64,000 bases of DNA, from contig VYFX01000063.1 in assembly GCA_009842205.1 (NCBI GenBank), positions 124,001 to 188,000 of the forward strand, given 5' to 3'. This document shows positions 16,565 through 24,602 of this stretch, piece by piece. The stretch's first letter is position 1, and each line of letters starts with the position of its first letter. The DNA is from Paracoccaceae bacterium (lineage in GTDB: Bacteria > Pseudomonadota > Alphaproteobacteria > Rhodobacterales > Rhodobacteraceae). The notes under the pieces are model-generated. The model worked only from the letters and a program-made list of their open reading frames with translations. It made no database searches and had not been told where the DNA came from. The position numbers and the translations under genes were made by a program.

Positions 16565-17310
16565 ACCAGCAGGTCCCCTTCAAGATAGGATTTCACTTCA
16601 GGAGTAGATGGCGAGTTGAAATAGTCTGGTGAAGAATTTTGTTCGAGTATCTTTCCCTTGTGAATGAAGGTAACATCATCAGCCAATCTTTTGGCCTGCC
16701 CGATGTCATGAGTTACCAACACCAGTTTGACATTCTTGTCTGAAGTGGATTTGATTATTTCCTCTATGGCGTGGGTTGATTGTGGATCAAGACTTGCCGA
16801 GGGTTCATCAAGCAGTATGAGTTTGGGATTGGAGGATAGAGCCCTGACCATTTGCAACCTTTGCTGTTCTCCACCGGAAAGAGACCTAGCCGGTAGGTTT
16901 TCCAGACCTTTAAGCCCTCCAATGGCAATGAGTTCTTCAATCCTGCTCCTGCGCTGTCTTCTAGGAATACCTGCAATTCCCAGAGCATGATGAAGATTAC
17001 CATAGACAGTTCTTCTGATGAGAACAGGCCTTTGAAAGACCAGCGCGGTTTTTCCGGCAAATTCAGGATTGAGAATGACATGACCTGAGTCCGGTTTCAA
17101 TAACCCAATGATGGTTCGCAACAGGACAGATTTCCCAGCACCATTGGGACCCATGATGACACTTATGCCTGTCTTGGGGAAGGTTATCGAAATATCCGAA
17201 AGTATCTTTTTCTCACCTCGCTGGAAGGACAGTGACGAACAGATGATGGAAGCTTGTTGCTTCTTCTGCTCAGAAAAGTCATTAAGATCAAGTATTTTGG
17301 CTTTAGGCAT
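16561..17310 (-). CDS. tupC: Tungstate-type ABC transporter ATP-binding protein
   Basis: ABC ATPase of 249 residues: Walker A GPNGAGKS, signature LSGGEQQRLQMVRAL, Walker B LILLDEPSASLD and the switch His in LVTHDIGQ. The N-terminal 25 residues are an unusual polar extension before the ABC domain. It overlaps the permease by 8 bases upstream and the receptor gene by 4 bases (TTGA) downstream. It supplies energy for oxyanion uptake, which serves tungsten or molybdenum cofactor enzymes; none of those is in this window. Confidence 0.9.
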   Translation of the reverse strand: MPKAKILDLNDFSEQKKQQASIICSSLSFQRGEKKILSDISITFPKTGISVIMGPNGAGKSVLLRTIIGLLKPDSGHVILNPEFAGKTALVFQRPVLIRRTVYGNLHHALGIAGIPRRQRRSRIEELIAIGGLKGLENLPARSLSGGEQQRLQMVRALSSNPKLILLDEPSASLDPQSTHAIEEIIKSTSDKNVKLVLVTHDIGQAKRLADDVTFIHKGKILEQNSSPDYFNSPSTPEVKSYLEGDLLV

Positions 17311-18010
17311 AGGAATGCTTTTCCCAGGTGGTTTTCAGCCCGTAAGCCAAGGCATTGATCGAGATTGTCAGCACCAGTAGAATAATGCCCAGCCCCAAGG
17401 CCAAGGCGAGGTCCCCACGAGCAGTTTGAAGGGCAATGGCTGTAGTCATGATTCTGGTGAAATGATTGATGTTGCCACCAACAATCATCACTGCTCCCAC
17501 CTCGGAAAAAGCCCGCCCCAAACCGGCAAGGACTGTCGTAAAAAGGGAAAATCGTGAGTCCCACAACAGGGTTCCCATAATATCCATGCGGGATGCCTGC
17601 ATTGATCGTAGGGTTTCGTCATATTCCTCGGCCAATAGGACAATTATCTGTCGTGAATGGGCAACAATTATGGGTGTTACCAGAATGGTCTGGGCTATGA
17701 TCATGGCTGTCGGGGTATACAGCAAACCAAGAGGTCCGAGGGGGCCATTGGCGGATAGTATCAAATAGACAACAAGTCCGACTACAACCGGAGGCAGACC
17801 CATGAAGGAATTGAAAAGGACAACCAGGGTTTTTTGTCCTGGAAATTTAAGTACCGCCAGGGCGGTACCAAGGGGGAATCCGATAAGACAAGCGAGTGAA
17901 ACAGCTTTGAAAGTAACCGATAACGAAAGCATAACCACTTCGACAAGGGTTTCGTCCAGAGTAATCATCAGCTGGAAAGATTGCAGGAATGCCTCGGTCA
18001 GGGTATTCAT
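17303..18010 (-). CDS. tupB: Tungstate-type ABC transporter permease
   Basis: Inner-membrane permease, 235 residues with about five helices. The EAA loop is present around DETLRSMQASRMDIMGTLLWD, and the segment GRAFSEVGAVMIVGGNI is typical of the TupB/ModB group. It is the first gene of the minus-strand tup operon. The 394 bases upstream are shared with the divergent K+ channel gene and contain a long inverted repeat (18133-18187) that could be the operator. Confidence 0.9.
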   Translation of the reverse strand: MNTLTEAFLQSFQLMITLDETLVEVVMLSLSVTFKAVSLACLIGFPLGTALAVLKFPGQKTLVVLFNSFMGLPPVVVGLVVYLILSANGPLGPLGLLYTPTAMIIAQTILVTPIIVAHSRQIIVLLAEEYDETLRSMQASRMDIMGTLLWDSRFSLFTTVLAGLGRAFSEVGAVMIVGGNINHFTRIMTTAIALQTARGDLALALGLGIILLVLTISINALAYGLKTTWEKHSYA

Positions 18011-18404
18011 AATTCAAATACGATATTAGATGATTTTCACTTTGTTTGCAGAACCATTCCAATGTAATTTAGTATGCAAAATTATATTAGCCAAACTTGA
18101 TACATGGATTGAGTTTCAAATTAACTGATCTTCGGTTGCAAGTTAAATATACCACAACAAGTTCCCAAGTATATTTTAACGCAACCGTTTCAAGAAAACG
18201 AAAGTGTCCTTTTCGCCAATGAAATGCTTGATTTTGTTGATATTGACGAACATGTCATGAAATTAATTTTTTGCTAAGGCTGCAAGACCCCAGAACCCGA
18301 AAATACTGTAAATTTGTGCAGTATTCCACTTGGCATGGATATCAGCAAAATGAAAGTGATATAAGATATACATCCAGTAAATTTTATGAAGTGAGGGGAA
18401 ATCC
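18011..18404. other. Divergent intergenic region, tup operon / K+ channel
   Basis: A 394-base AT-rich region between two divergent genes. It contains the long inverted repeat at 18133-18187 and a smaller one at 18302-18325 (AATACTG, ten-base spacer, CAGTATT). The 17-mer TCCAGTAAATTTTATGA at 18373-18389 recurs exactly at 39256-39272. No gene or known RNA was recognised. Confidence 0.5.
18133..18187. promoter_or_regulatory. Long inverted repeat upstream of tup operon, operator candidate
   Basis: The left arm CGGTTGCAAGTTAAATATA (18133-18151) and right arm TATATTTTAACGCAACCG (18170-18187) are inverted copies apart from one inserted and two missing bases, separated by 18 bases. The length and near-perfect pairing make chance unlikely. 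It is placed about 125 bases upstream of the first tup gene and 220 upstream of the channel gene, so it may bind a dimeric regulator controlling either, or form a hairpin. Confidence 0.5.
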
Positions 18405-19163
18405 ATGATTAGCTTGACAGAATTGGTACAACGACATGATACCAAAGCGGGACGAGTATTCGAATGGTCCATTATTGTCCTGATTGTTGTTTCCGTCCTA
18501 TTACTGATAGTAGATTCAATTCCAGATTTGCCCCAAAGTATGAGGCTCTATCTGAGAAATACGGAATATATCTTTCTTGGAATATTTGCTCTGGAGTACA
18601 TTCTGCGAGTTTTGACCGCACCAAGGAAATCGGGATACATATTCAGTTTTTTTGGCATTGTGGACCTACTGGCATTTGTTCCTTTTATCCTTACCATGGG
18701 AACAATAGACATGCGTATACTCAGGGTTGTGAGGCTGCTGAGAATCTTCCGTATCATGAAACTCTCCAGTTATGACAATGCCTTGGTACGTTTTGGCGAT
18801 GCCTTGATGGGCATGAAGGAGGAATTTGTGATATTCCTGTTTGCTTCATCCCTTGTTCTACTCATCTCTGCGGCAGGAATTTGGCACTTTGAACATGAAG
18901 TTCAGCCCGAAGAATTTTCTTCGATTATATCCTGTCTGTGGTGGGCGATAATTACCCTTGCTACCGTTGGATATGGAGATTTGTATCCGATTACCCCGGG
19001 AGGCAAGATATTCACGTCAATTATCGTGATGTCGGGCATGGGAATTCTGGCAGTTCCTGCAGGCATGGTTACCTCAGCCCTTTTCGAGGTTACCAAAAAA
19101 TCAAAACACAGGAAGCGATTACCACACAAAGGGAGACCCATGCTGAAAGAGGCTGCAAGTTAA
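18405..19163 (+). CDS. Voltage-gated-type potassium channel (ion transporter family)
   Basis: A 252-residue six-helix cation channel subunit. The S4 voltage-sensor-like helix carries regularly spaced Arg residues (RILRVVRLLRIFRIM, around 103-117). The pore loop has the K+ selectivity filter in TLATVGYGDLYP, followed by the pore-lining S6 and a short basic C-terminal tail. This is the bacterial Kv-like family, working as a tetramer in the inner membrane. A GAGGGGAA ribosome site precedes the ATG. It is a single gene flanked by long inverted repeats on both sides. Selectivity follows from the GYG filter; the gating mode is unproven. Confidence 0.92.
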   Translation: MISLTELVQRHDTKAGRVFEWSIIVLIVVSVLLLIVDSIPDLPQSMRLYLRNTEYIFLGIFALEYILRVLTAPRKSGYIFSFFGIVDLLAFVPFILTMGTIDMRILRVVRLLRIFRIMKLSSYDNALVRFGDALMGMKEEFVIFLFASSLVLLISAAGIWHFEHEVQPEEFSSIISCLWWAIITLATVGYGDLYPITPGGKIFTSIIVMSGMGILAVPAGMVTSALFEVTKKSKHRKRLPHKGRPMLKEAAS

Positions 19164-19194
19164 ATAAATGCTTATATAATCTGATATTTTTAAG

Positions 19195-19247
19195 TGATCT
19201 TGCTTATTTCCACTTTATCAAATCTCTTTTTGGAAATAACAAGATCA
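19195..19247. repeat. Long inverted repeat between K+ channel and ureohydrolase genes
   Basis: The left arm TGATCTTGCTTATTTCCA (19195-19212) and right arm TGGAAATAACAAGATCA (19231-19247) are reverse complements except for one missing base, with an 18-base spacer. The stem would be about 17 bp. It could be a terminator-like hairpin for the channel gene or an operator for the downstream operon. The missing U-tract and large loop argue against a simple intrinsic terminator. Confidence 0.5.
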
Positions 19248-19260
19248 GTAATTTTAGTTT

Positions 19261-19276
19261 TTTGGTTTGAACCAAA
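19261..19276. promoter_or_regulatory. 16-bp palindrome before the ureohydrolase gene
   Basis: TTTGGTTTGAACCAAA is a 7-2-7 palindrome ending 19 bases before the ATG at 19296 and just before its GGGGAG ribosome site. A repressor bound here would block the promoter or early transcript. It could be chance: about four such 7-2-7 palindromes are expected in 64 kb of random sequence. Confidence 0.35.
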
Positions 19277-19295
19277 TTGAACGGGGAGAAATTGA

Positions 19296-20264
19296 ATGTC
19301 TGCTTCGAAAAATTTCAACCAGCCCTTGGGCGCCAACGACATGCCAAGATTTGGTGGGGTAGCTTCAATGATGAGGCTTCCGGTCAGCACTGATCTAACC
19401 GATGTGGATGTCTGTTTCGTTGGTATCCCCATGGACATAGGAGCTTCCAACAGGGCTGGAACCCGACATGGCCCTAGACAAATAAGGACTGAAAGTTGTC
19501 TGATCAGGCCCTATAACATGGGGACCGGGGCTGCTCCCTTTGAATCTTTCCAGGTTGTTGATTATGGTGATCTCGCCATAAACACTTTCAATTTGATGGC
19601 AACATGTGACATTATCACAGAAGGTGTGGATGAAATTTTGGGTTGTAACACTAAGCCCCTGATTTTGGGGGGAGATCATACCCTGACCTATCCGGTGTTA
19701 AGGTCATTTGCCAAAAAATACGGTCCGGTTGCCCTGGTTCATGTTGATGCCCATGCGGACACTTCCGAGGCCATGTTCGGTGAAAAGGTGGCACATGGAA
19801 CTCCTTTCAGGAGGGCTGTGGAAGAAGAACTGATCATTCCCGAAAAAACATTCCAGATAGGGTTGCGTGGCTCCGGTTATTCACCAGACGATTACAACTG
19901 GGGGAGAGCCAAGGGATTTGAGGTATATACCGCTGAAATGTGTTGGCACAATTCCCTCAAACCGATCATGGATGATATTCGCCAGAAGGTGGGTCAAACA
20001 CCTGTTTATCTTTCATTTGACATCGACAGCATGGATCCGGCATTCGCCCCTGGCACGGGAACTGTTGAGCTTGGTGGATTGACCACCATTCAAGGGTTGG
20101 AAGTCGTGAGAGGGTGTCTGGGAATGAATCTTGTTGGAGGTGATCTCGTTGAGGTGTCACCACCCTATGACACCACCGGAAATACGGCATTGATCGGGGC
20201 CCAGCTCCTATTTGAAATGCTTTGTGTATTGCCGGGTATAAAAATGCAGTTGGGTTTCAATTAG
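19296..20264 (+). CDS. Agmatinase/guanidinobutyrase-type ureohydrolase
   Basis: The 322-residue binuclear manganese hydrolase of the arginase superfamily cleaves a guanidino group to urea and an amine. All six metal ligands are present: His128 (GGDHT), Asp151, His153 and Asp155 (VDAHAD), Asp242 and Asp244 (FDIDSMDP). Length and the N-terminal RFGGVASMMRLP block fit the agmatinase/guanidinobutyrase subgroup; choosing between agmatine, 4-guanidinobutyrate and other guanidines is not safe from sequence. It heads a ten-gene colinear run, with an aminotransferase 44 bases downstream. An AruI-like decarboxylase at the window's left end would supply the guanidinobutyrate route (inference). Confidence 0.9.
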   Translation: MSASKNFNQPLGANDMPRFGGVASMMRLPVSTDLTDVDVCFVGIPMDIGASNRAGTRHGPRQIRTESCLIRPYNMGTGAAPFESFQVVDYGDLAINTFNLMATCDIITEGVDEILGCNTKPLILGGDHTLTYPVLRSFAKKYGPVALVHVDAHADTSEAMFGEKVAHGTPFRRAVEEELIIPEKTFQIGLRGSGYSPDDYNWGRAKGFEVYTAEMCWHNSLKPIMDDIRQKVGQTPVYLSFDIDSMDPAFAPGTGTVELGGLTTIQGLEVVRGCLGMNLVGGDLVEVSPPYDTTGNTALIGAQLLFEMLCVLPGIKMQLGFN

Positions 20265-20308
20265 ATTTCACCATTGTAGAGTTCTGCTTGATAAGACGGA
20301 GATACCAA

Positions 20309-21661
20309 ATGTTTGATTCAAATTTTTTGCGGGAAAACAATGCCAAATTCAATTGGCATCCGATGGGGCACCCAGCCGACGGTATCGAAAACCCTCCCCC
20401 GATATTTGTTGAATCCAAGGGGGTAAAAATCAAGGATATCGAGGGCAACGAGGTCATTGATGCCGTCGGAGGCCTTTGGAATGTAAATCTTGGATACTCA
20501 AACCAACCCGTCAAGGATGCGATTACCAATCAGCTCAATGCTCTTCCCTATTACTCAACCTTCAAAGGCAGTTCGAATGACAAGGTCATAGAGCTTTCTT
20601 ACCTACTCAAGGAGTTTTTCAAGCCGGAAGGGATGGCCAGATCGTTTTTTACTTCCGGTGGTTCGGATAGTGTTGAAACAGCCTTGCGTCTGGCAAGACA
20701 ATATCACAAAATTAGGGGTGAGGCCAATCGGACCAAATTCATCAGTGTCAAATTCGGTTATCATGGAACCCATTTTGGTGGTGCCAGCGTCAATGGAAAC
20801 AGTCGTTTCAGGGAATCTTATGAACCCCTCCTTCCGGGATGTTTTCACATACCTTCTCCCCATACCTATCAAAACCCCTTCAACGAGAGCGATCCGGAAA
20901 AACTATCCACATTGTGTCTGGGTGCTCTGGAAGATGAAATCCTTTTTCAGGGCAAGGGGACAGTAGCAGCCTTTATCATGGAACCCATACAGGGTGCTGG
21001 TGGCTTGATTGTTCCACCAGACGGCTTTTACAAACAGGCAAGGGAAATTTGTGCCAGACATGGTGTTTTGTTCATTGCCGATGAAGTGATAACCGGTTTC
21101 GGTCGTACGGGCGAATGGTCGGGTTCTCGCCTATGGGATATCAAACCGGATATGATGACCCTCGCCAAGGCAATAACATCAGGTTATTTTCCATTTGGTG
21201 CGACAATGGTTTCAGAAGGGGTTGCCGAAGTATTTGAGGGAGCCGATCCTGAGGCGGGTGCAATCGGTCATGGTTATACATATACGGGACATCCTGTTGG
21301 TGCCGCGGCCGGTATTACCTGTCTGGAAGAAACAAAGCGGCTGAAACTCAAGAACAACGCCAGGGAAAGAGGGCAACAGCTCTATGATGGGTTGAGAGAT
21401 TTGGCCCGGAAAATAGATATCATCGGTGATGTCAGGGGTGGCAAGGGATTGATGACCGGTATGGAACTCGTATCGGACAAATCAGCCAAAACACCACTTG
21501 ATAATCAATCCATGGTTATGATCCACCAGAAAATTTATGAATCGGGAGTCAATGTAAGGATAGCAGGGCACAAAATCCTCATGTCTCCTCCCCTGATCAT
21601 CTCCTCCGAAGAGGTGGATCATATGCTATATGCTTTTTCCGAAGGGTTATCTGTTGTATAA
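20309..21661 (+). CDS. Class III pyridoxal-phosphate aminotransferase
   Basis: An omega-type aminotransferase of 450 residues that transfers the amino group of an amine or omega-amino acid to pyruvate or 2-oxoglutarate. The PLP lysine is Lys287 (TLAKAITSG), preceded by the cofactor-binding FIADEVITGFGRTG, and SGGSDSVETALRLAR binds the phosphate. The ATG at 20309 with a GGAG 7 bases upstream gives the usual family length; the frame is open 29 codons further upstream but that part has no family match. The position between the ureohydrolase and meta-cleavage genes suggests it removes the amine nitrogen from an intermediate. Confidence 0.92.
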   Translation: MFDSNFLRENNAKFNWHPMGHPADGIENPPPIFVESKGVKIKDIEGNEVIDAVGGLWNVNLGYSNQPVKDAITNQLNALPYYSTFKGSSNDKVIELSYLLKEFFKPEGMARSFFTSGGSDSVETALRLARQYHKIRGEANRTKFISVKFGYHGTHFGGASVNGNSRFRESYEPLLPGCFHIPSPHTYQNPFNESDPEKLSTLCLGALEDEILFQGKGTVAAFIMEPIQGAGGLIVPPDGFYKQAREICARHGVLFIADEVITGFGRTGEWSGSRLWDIKPDMMTLAKAITSGYFPFGATMVSEGVAEVFEGADPEAGAIGHGYTYTGHPVGAAAGITCLEETKRLKLKNNARERGQQLYDGLRDLARKIDIIGDVRGGKGLMTGMELVSDKSAKTPLDNQSMVMIHQKIYESGVNVRIAGHKILMSPPLIISSEEVDHMLYAFSEGLSVV

Positions 21662-21696
21662 ACGAACAATGTCATAATTGATTTGGGGTGTAATTC

Positions 21697-22092
21697 TTGC
21701 CACATTTTACAGTAGAACATTCAGCCAATGTCGAGGAGTGGGTCGACTTGGACGAATTATGTGATACCATTCGCAGGGCAGCCATTGATACGGGTGTATT
21801 CCCCATGCCGGGTATAAGAGTCCGAACCATAAAATGTAACCACTATTCCATTGCGGATGGTGGTGATGAACATGGTTTCGTGGATATCAAGGCCCGGGTC
21901 AGGGAGGGTAGGCCCTTCAAGGTTCGGGAGCAAGCGGTCAATGATATCTACAGTGCGGTTGAGGAATTCCTGGAATCATGTTTGAAAAACCACTCCTTTT
22001 CCCTCTCGATGGAGATGCAACATATCAATGATGCCCTCAGTCCCAAGACTAGTTCCATCAGAGAACATCTGGCCCGAAAGAAAAATGGATAG
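21697..22092 (+). CDS. hpaF: 5-carboxymethyl-2-hydroxymuconate delta-isomerase
   Basis: CHM isomerase of homoprotocatechuate degradation, 131 residues. The protein must start with the catalytic Pro of the tautomerase fold; the TTG at 21697 followed by the Pro codon (MPHFTVEHSANVE) satisfies this and fixes the start, with GGGGTG upstream. The inner CNHYSIADGGDEHGFVDI block is characteristic. It overlaps the dehydrogenase gene by 8 bases. Reaction: keto-enol isomerisation of the ring-cleavage product after oxidation. Confidence 0.92.
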   Translation: MPHFTVEHSANVEEWVDLDELCDTIRRAAIDTGVFPMPGIRVRTIKCNHYSIADGGDEHGFVDIKARVREGRPFKVREQAVNDIYSAVEEFLESCLKNHSFSLSMEMQHINDALSPKTSSIREHLARKKNG

Positions 22093-23608
22093 CTTCGAAG
22101 TCAACCAGAAAAATCTCAAGCCCTTGCTGGAACGGTTTCAGAACAAGGGAATACAAAATCTGATCAACGGCGTAAGTGTTCCATCCAGTTCAGGTGAAAC
22201 CTTTGATAATTTCACACCTGTTGACAACAGTTTCATTTGCACTGTCGCCAAGGGGAATGCAGCAGATATAGACAAAGCTGCCATTTCAGCGAAGGAGGCC
22301 TTTCCTGCCTGGCGTGATACCGATCCCAAGGCCAGAAAAAAGATTCTTCACAAGATTGCCGATTTGATTGTCTCCCGGGCCGAGGAAATAGCTCTTTGTG
22401 AAAGTTGGGATACAGGACAGGCCATAAGGTTCATGTCCAAGGCGGCACTGCGTGGGGCCGAGAATTTTCGCTATTATGCCGATATTGCTCCCCAGGCCAG
22501 AGACGGCAAGCACCTTCCCTCAGCGACCCTCATGAATATCACAACCCGGGTACCCATTGGCCCGGTTGGAATAATTACTCCCTGGAATACCCCATTCATG
22601 CTGTCGACCTGGAAAATAGCACCTGCCTTGGCTGCCGGATGTACGGTTGTTCACAAACCTGCCGAGTTTTCTCCCATGACAGCAAGTCTGTTGCTGGAAA
22701 TTGCCCACGAGGCAGGATTGCCTCCCGGGGTCTGGAATCTGGTCAATGGTTTGGGAGAAGAAGCTGGAGTTGCCTTGACCGAACATCCTGATATCAAGGC
22801 CATTGCCTTTGTTGGGGAAAGCAAGACCGGAAGTGCCATAATGCGCCAGGGAGCAGATACATTGAAAAGGGTTCATTTTGAACTTGGTGGTAAAAATCCG
22901 GTCATCGTTTTTGATGATGCCGATCTGGATCGGGCCCTTGATGCCGTTGTTTTCATGATTTATTCGCTTAACGGTGAGCGTTGTACGTCCTCTTCCCGCC
23001 TTCTCGTACAATCATCAATTGCCGAGAAATTCACTTCGAAGTTGGCTGTCAGAGTGAGAAACATCAAGGTTGGCAATCCACTTGATCCCAAAACCGAGGT
23101 TGGTCCCCTCATTCACAAGGTTCATCTGGACAAGGTTTTAACCTATTTCGAGGTTGCCCGGGACGAGGGTGCAACCATTGAGGTTGGAGGTTCGCGCCAG
23201 GGCCAAGAAGGATGTTATGTCCAACCAACCCTCTTGACAGATGCAACCGAAAATATGCGCATCTCGCGTGAGGAGATATTCGGTCCTGTACTCACGGTCA
23301 TTCCATTCGGGACTGAGGAGGAAGCCATCCGGATAGCCAATGATGTCAGGTATGGCCTTACGGGATATGTCTGGACCAACAATCTGGCCCGTTCGCTGAG
23401 GGTCTCAAATGCATTGGAAGCAGGTATGATCTGGGTCAATTCCGAAAATGTACGTCATCTGCCCACACCTTTTGGAGGTATCAAGGATAGCGGGATTGGC
23501 AGGGATGGCGGAGATTGGTCCTTCGAGTTCTACATGGAACAGAAACATGTTGGCTTGGCCCTGGGCAACCACAGGATTCCCAAATTGGGTATTTCAGGAA
23601 ATCAGTAA
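22085..23608 (+). CDS. hpaE: 5-carboxymethyl-2-hydroxymuconate-semialdehyde dehydrogenase
   Basis: Aldehyde dehydrogenase, 507 residues from the ATG at 22085, which overlaps hpaF. Catalytic residues are visible: Asn168 (TPWNTP), Glu266 (FELGGKNP) and Cys300 (GERCTSSSR). The assignment to HpaE among many NAD-dependent aldehyde dehydrogenases rests on its place between hpaF and hpaD and on the GERCTSSSRLLVQ sequence. It oxidises the semialdehyde made by HpaD ring cleavage to the dicarboxylic acid. Confidence 0.9.
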   Translation: MDSFEVNQKNLKPLLERFQNKGIQNLINGVSVPSSSGETFDNFTPVDNSFICTVAKGNAADIDKAAISAKEAFPAWRDTDPKARKKILHKIADLIVSRAEEIALCESWDTGQAIRFMSKAALRGAENFRYYADIAPQARDGKHLPSATLMNITTRVPIGPVGIITPWNTPFMLSTWKIAPALAAGCTVVHKPAEFSPMTASLLLEIAHEAGLPPGVWNLVNGLGEEAGVALTEHPDIKAIAFVGESKTGSAIMRQGADTLKRVHFELGGKNPVIVFDDADLDRALDAVVFMIYSLNGERCTSSSRLLVQSSIAEKFTSKLAVRVRNIKVGNPLDPKTEVGPLIHKVHLDKVLTYFEVARDEGATIEVGGSRQGQEGCYVQPTLLTDATENMRISREEIFGPVLTVIPFGTEEEAIRIANDVRYGLTGYVWTNNLARSLRVSNALEAGMIWVNSENVRHLPTPFGGIKDSGIGRDGGDWSFEFYMEQKHVGLALGNHRIPKLGISGNQ

Positions 23609-23610
23609 AT

Positions 23611-24591
23611 ATGCCAAAATTTTCACCGGTACTTTATCCCCCCTTCAACATAATCCGGTTGAGTTATGTTGATTTGGAAGTTTCAGACCTTGAGGCTTCG
23701 GAAAAATTTTACTCAGACCTGCTGGGATTGGTGGTCACCGCCCGGACTGACAACCAGTTGTTCCTTCGATGTATGGAGGAACGGGAACATCACTCCATAA
23801 TCCTTACCAAGGGATCAACACCACAATGCAGGGGGTTGGGGTTCAAGGTCTTTGATGAACGGGATTTAGCCGGGATAGAAAATTATTTCAGAGAACAGGG
23901 TCATGAGATTGACTGGATCGAAAAACCCCATTTGAGGAAGGTTCTCAAAGTCAGGGACAATCTGGGGATGCCGCTTGAATTCTATTCCGAGATGGATCTT
24001 CTTCCGACCATCCATCAAAAATACAAGCTTTACAAGGGCGCAAAACCCCTACGTATTGATCATGTGAACATGTTTTCGACAGACGTTGATTCATCGGCAG
24101 AATTTTACAACAATCTTGGTTTCAGGCTGACGGAGTATACCGAAGATGAAGAAACCGGTAGAATGTGGGCAGCCTGGTTACATCGCAAGGGCACGGTTCA
24201 TGATGTGGCCTTTACCAACGGACGTGGACCAAGATTGCACCATGTTGCCTTCTTCTTGATGAACCCCCTGAACATAATTGATCTTCTGGATGTCATGTCG
24301 ACTAGCGGATATCTCGGCAATATTGAAAGGGGTCCGGGCCGTCATGGGATTTCCAATGCTTTTTTTCTCTATATACGGGACCCCGACAATCACCGGATAG
24401 AATTGTACTGTTGTGATTACCAGACCATTGATCCGGATCATGAACCGATAAAGTGGGATCTCAAGGATCCAACACGTCAAACCCTTTGGGGTCAACCGGC
24501 ACCCCGTTCCTGGTTTGAGGAGGGTAGTCTGTTTGAAGGCGCAGAGGTCAAGGAACCCTTGCAGGCAGGCACGCCAATCGTGGCCCCTTGA
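23611..24591 (+). CDS. hpaD: 3,4-dihydroxyphenylacetate 2,3-dioxygenase
   Basis: Type I (vicinal oxygen chelate) extradiol dioxygenase, 326 residues. Metal ligands His151 (IDHVNM), His211 (LHHVAF) and Glu264 (RIELYC) are present, and His197 sits where the second-sphere acid/base His of the Brevibacterium enzyme lies. The C-terminal IDPDHEPIKWDLKDPTRQTL is a signature of homoprotocatechuate 2,3-dioxygenases. It opens the ring of homoprotocatechuate next to the hydroxyls. The start lies 2 bases after the hpaE stop. Confidence 0.95.
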   Translation: MPKFSPVLYPPFNIIRLSYVDLEVSDLEASEKFYSDLLGLVVTARTDNQLFLRCMEEREHHSIILTKGSTPQCRGLGFKVFDERDLAGIENYFREQGHEIDWIEKPHLRKVLKVRDNLGMPLEFYSEMDLLPTIHQKYKLYKGAKPLRIDHVNMFSTDVDSSAEFYNNLGFRLTEYTEDEETGRMWAAWLHRKGTVHDVAFTNGRGPRLHHVAFFLMNPLNIIDLLDVMSTSGYLGNIERGPGRHGISNAFFLYIRDPDNHRIELYCCDYQTIDPDHEPIKWDLKDPTRQTLWGQPAPRSWFEEGSLFEGAEVKEPLQAGTPIVAP

Positions 24592-24602
24592 AGAGAAAAC
24601 TA

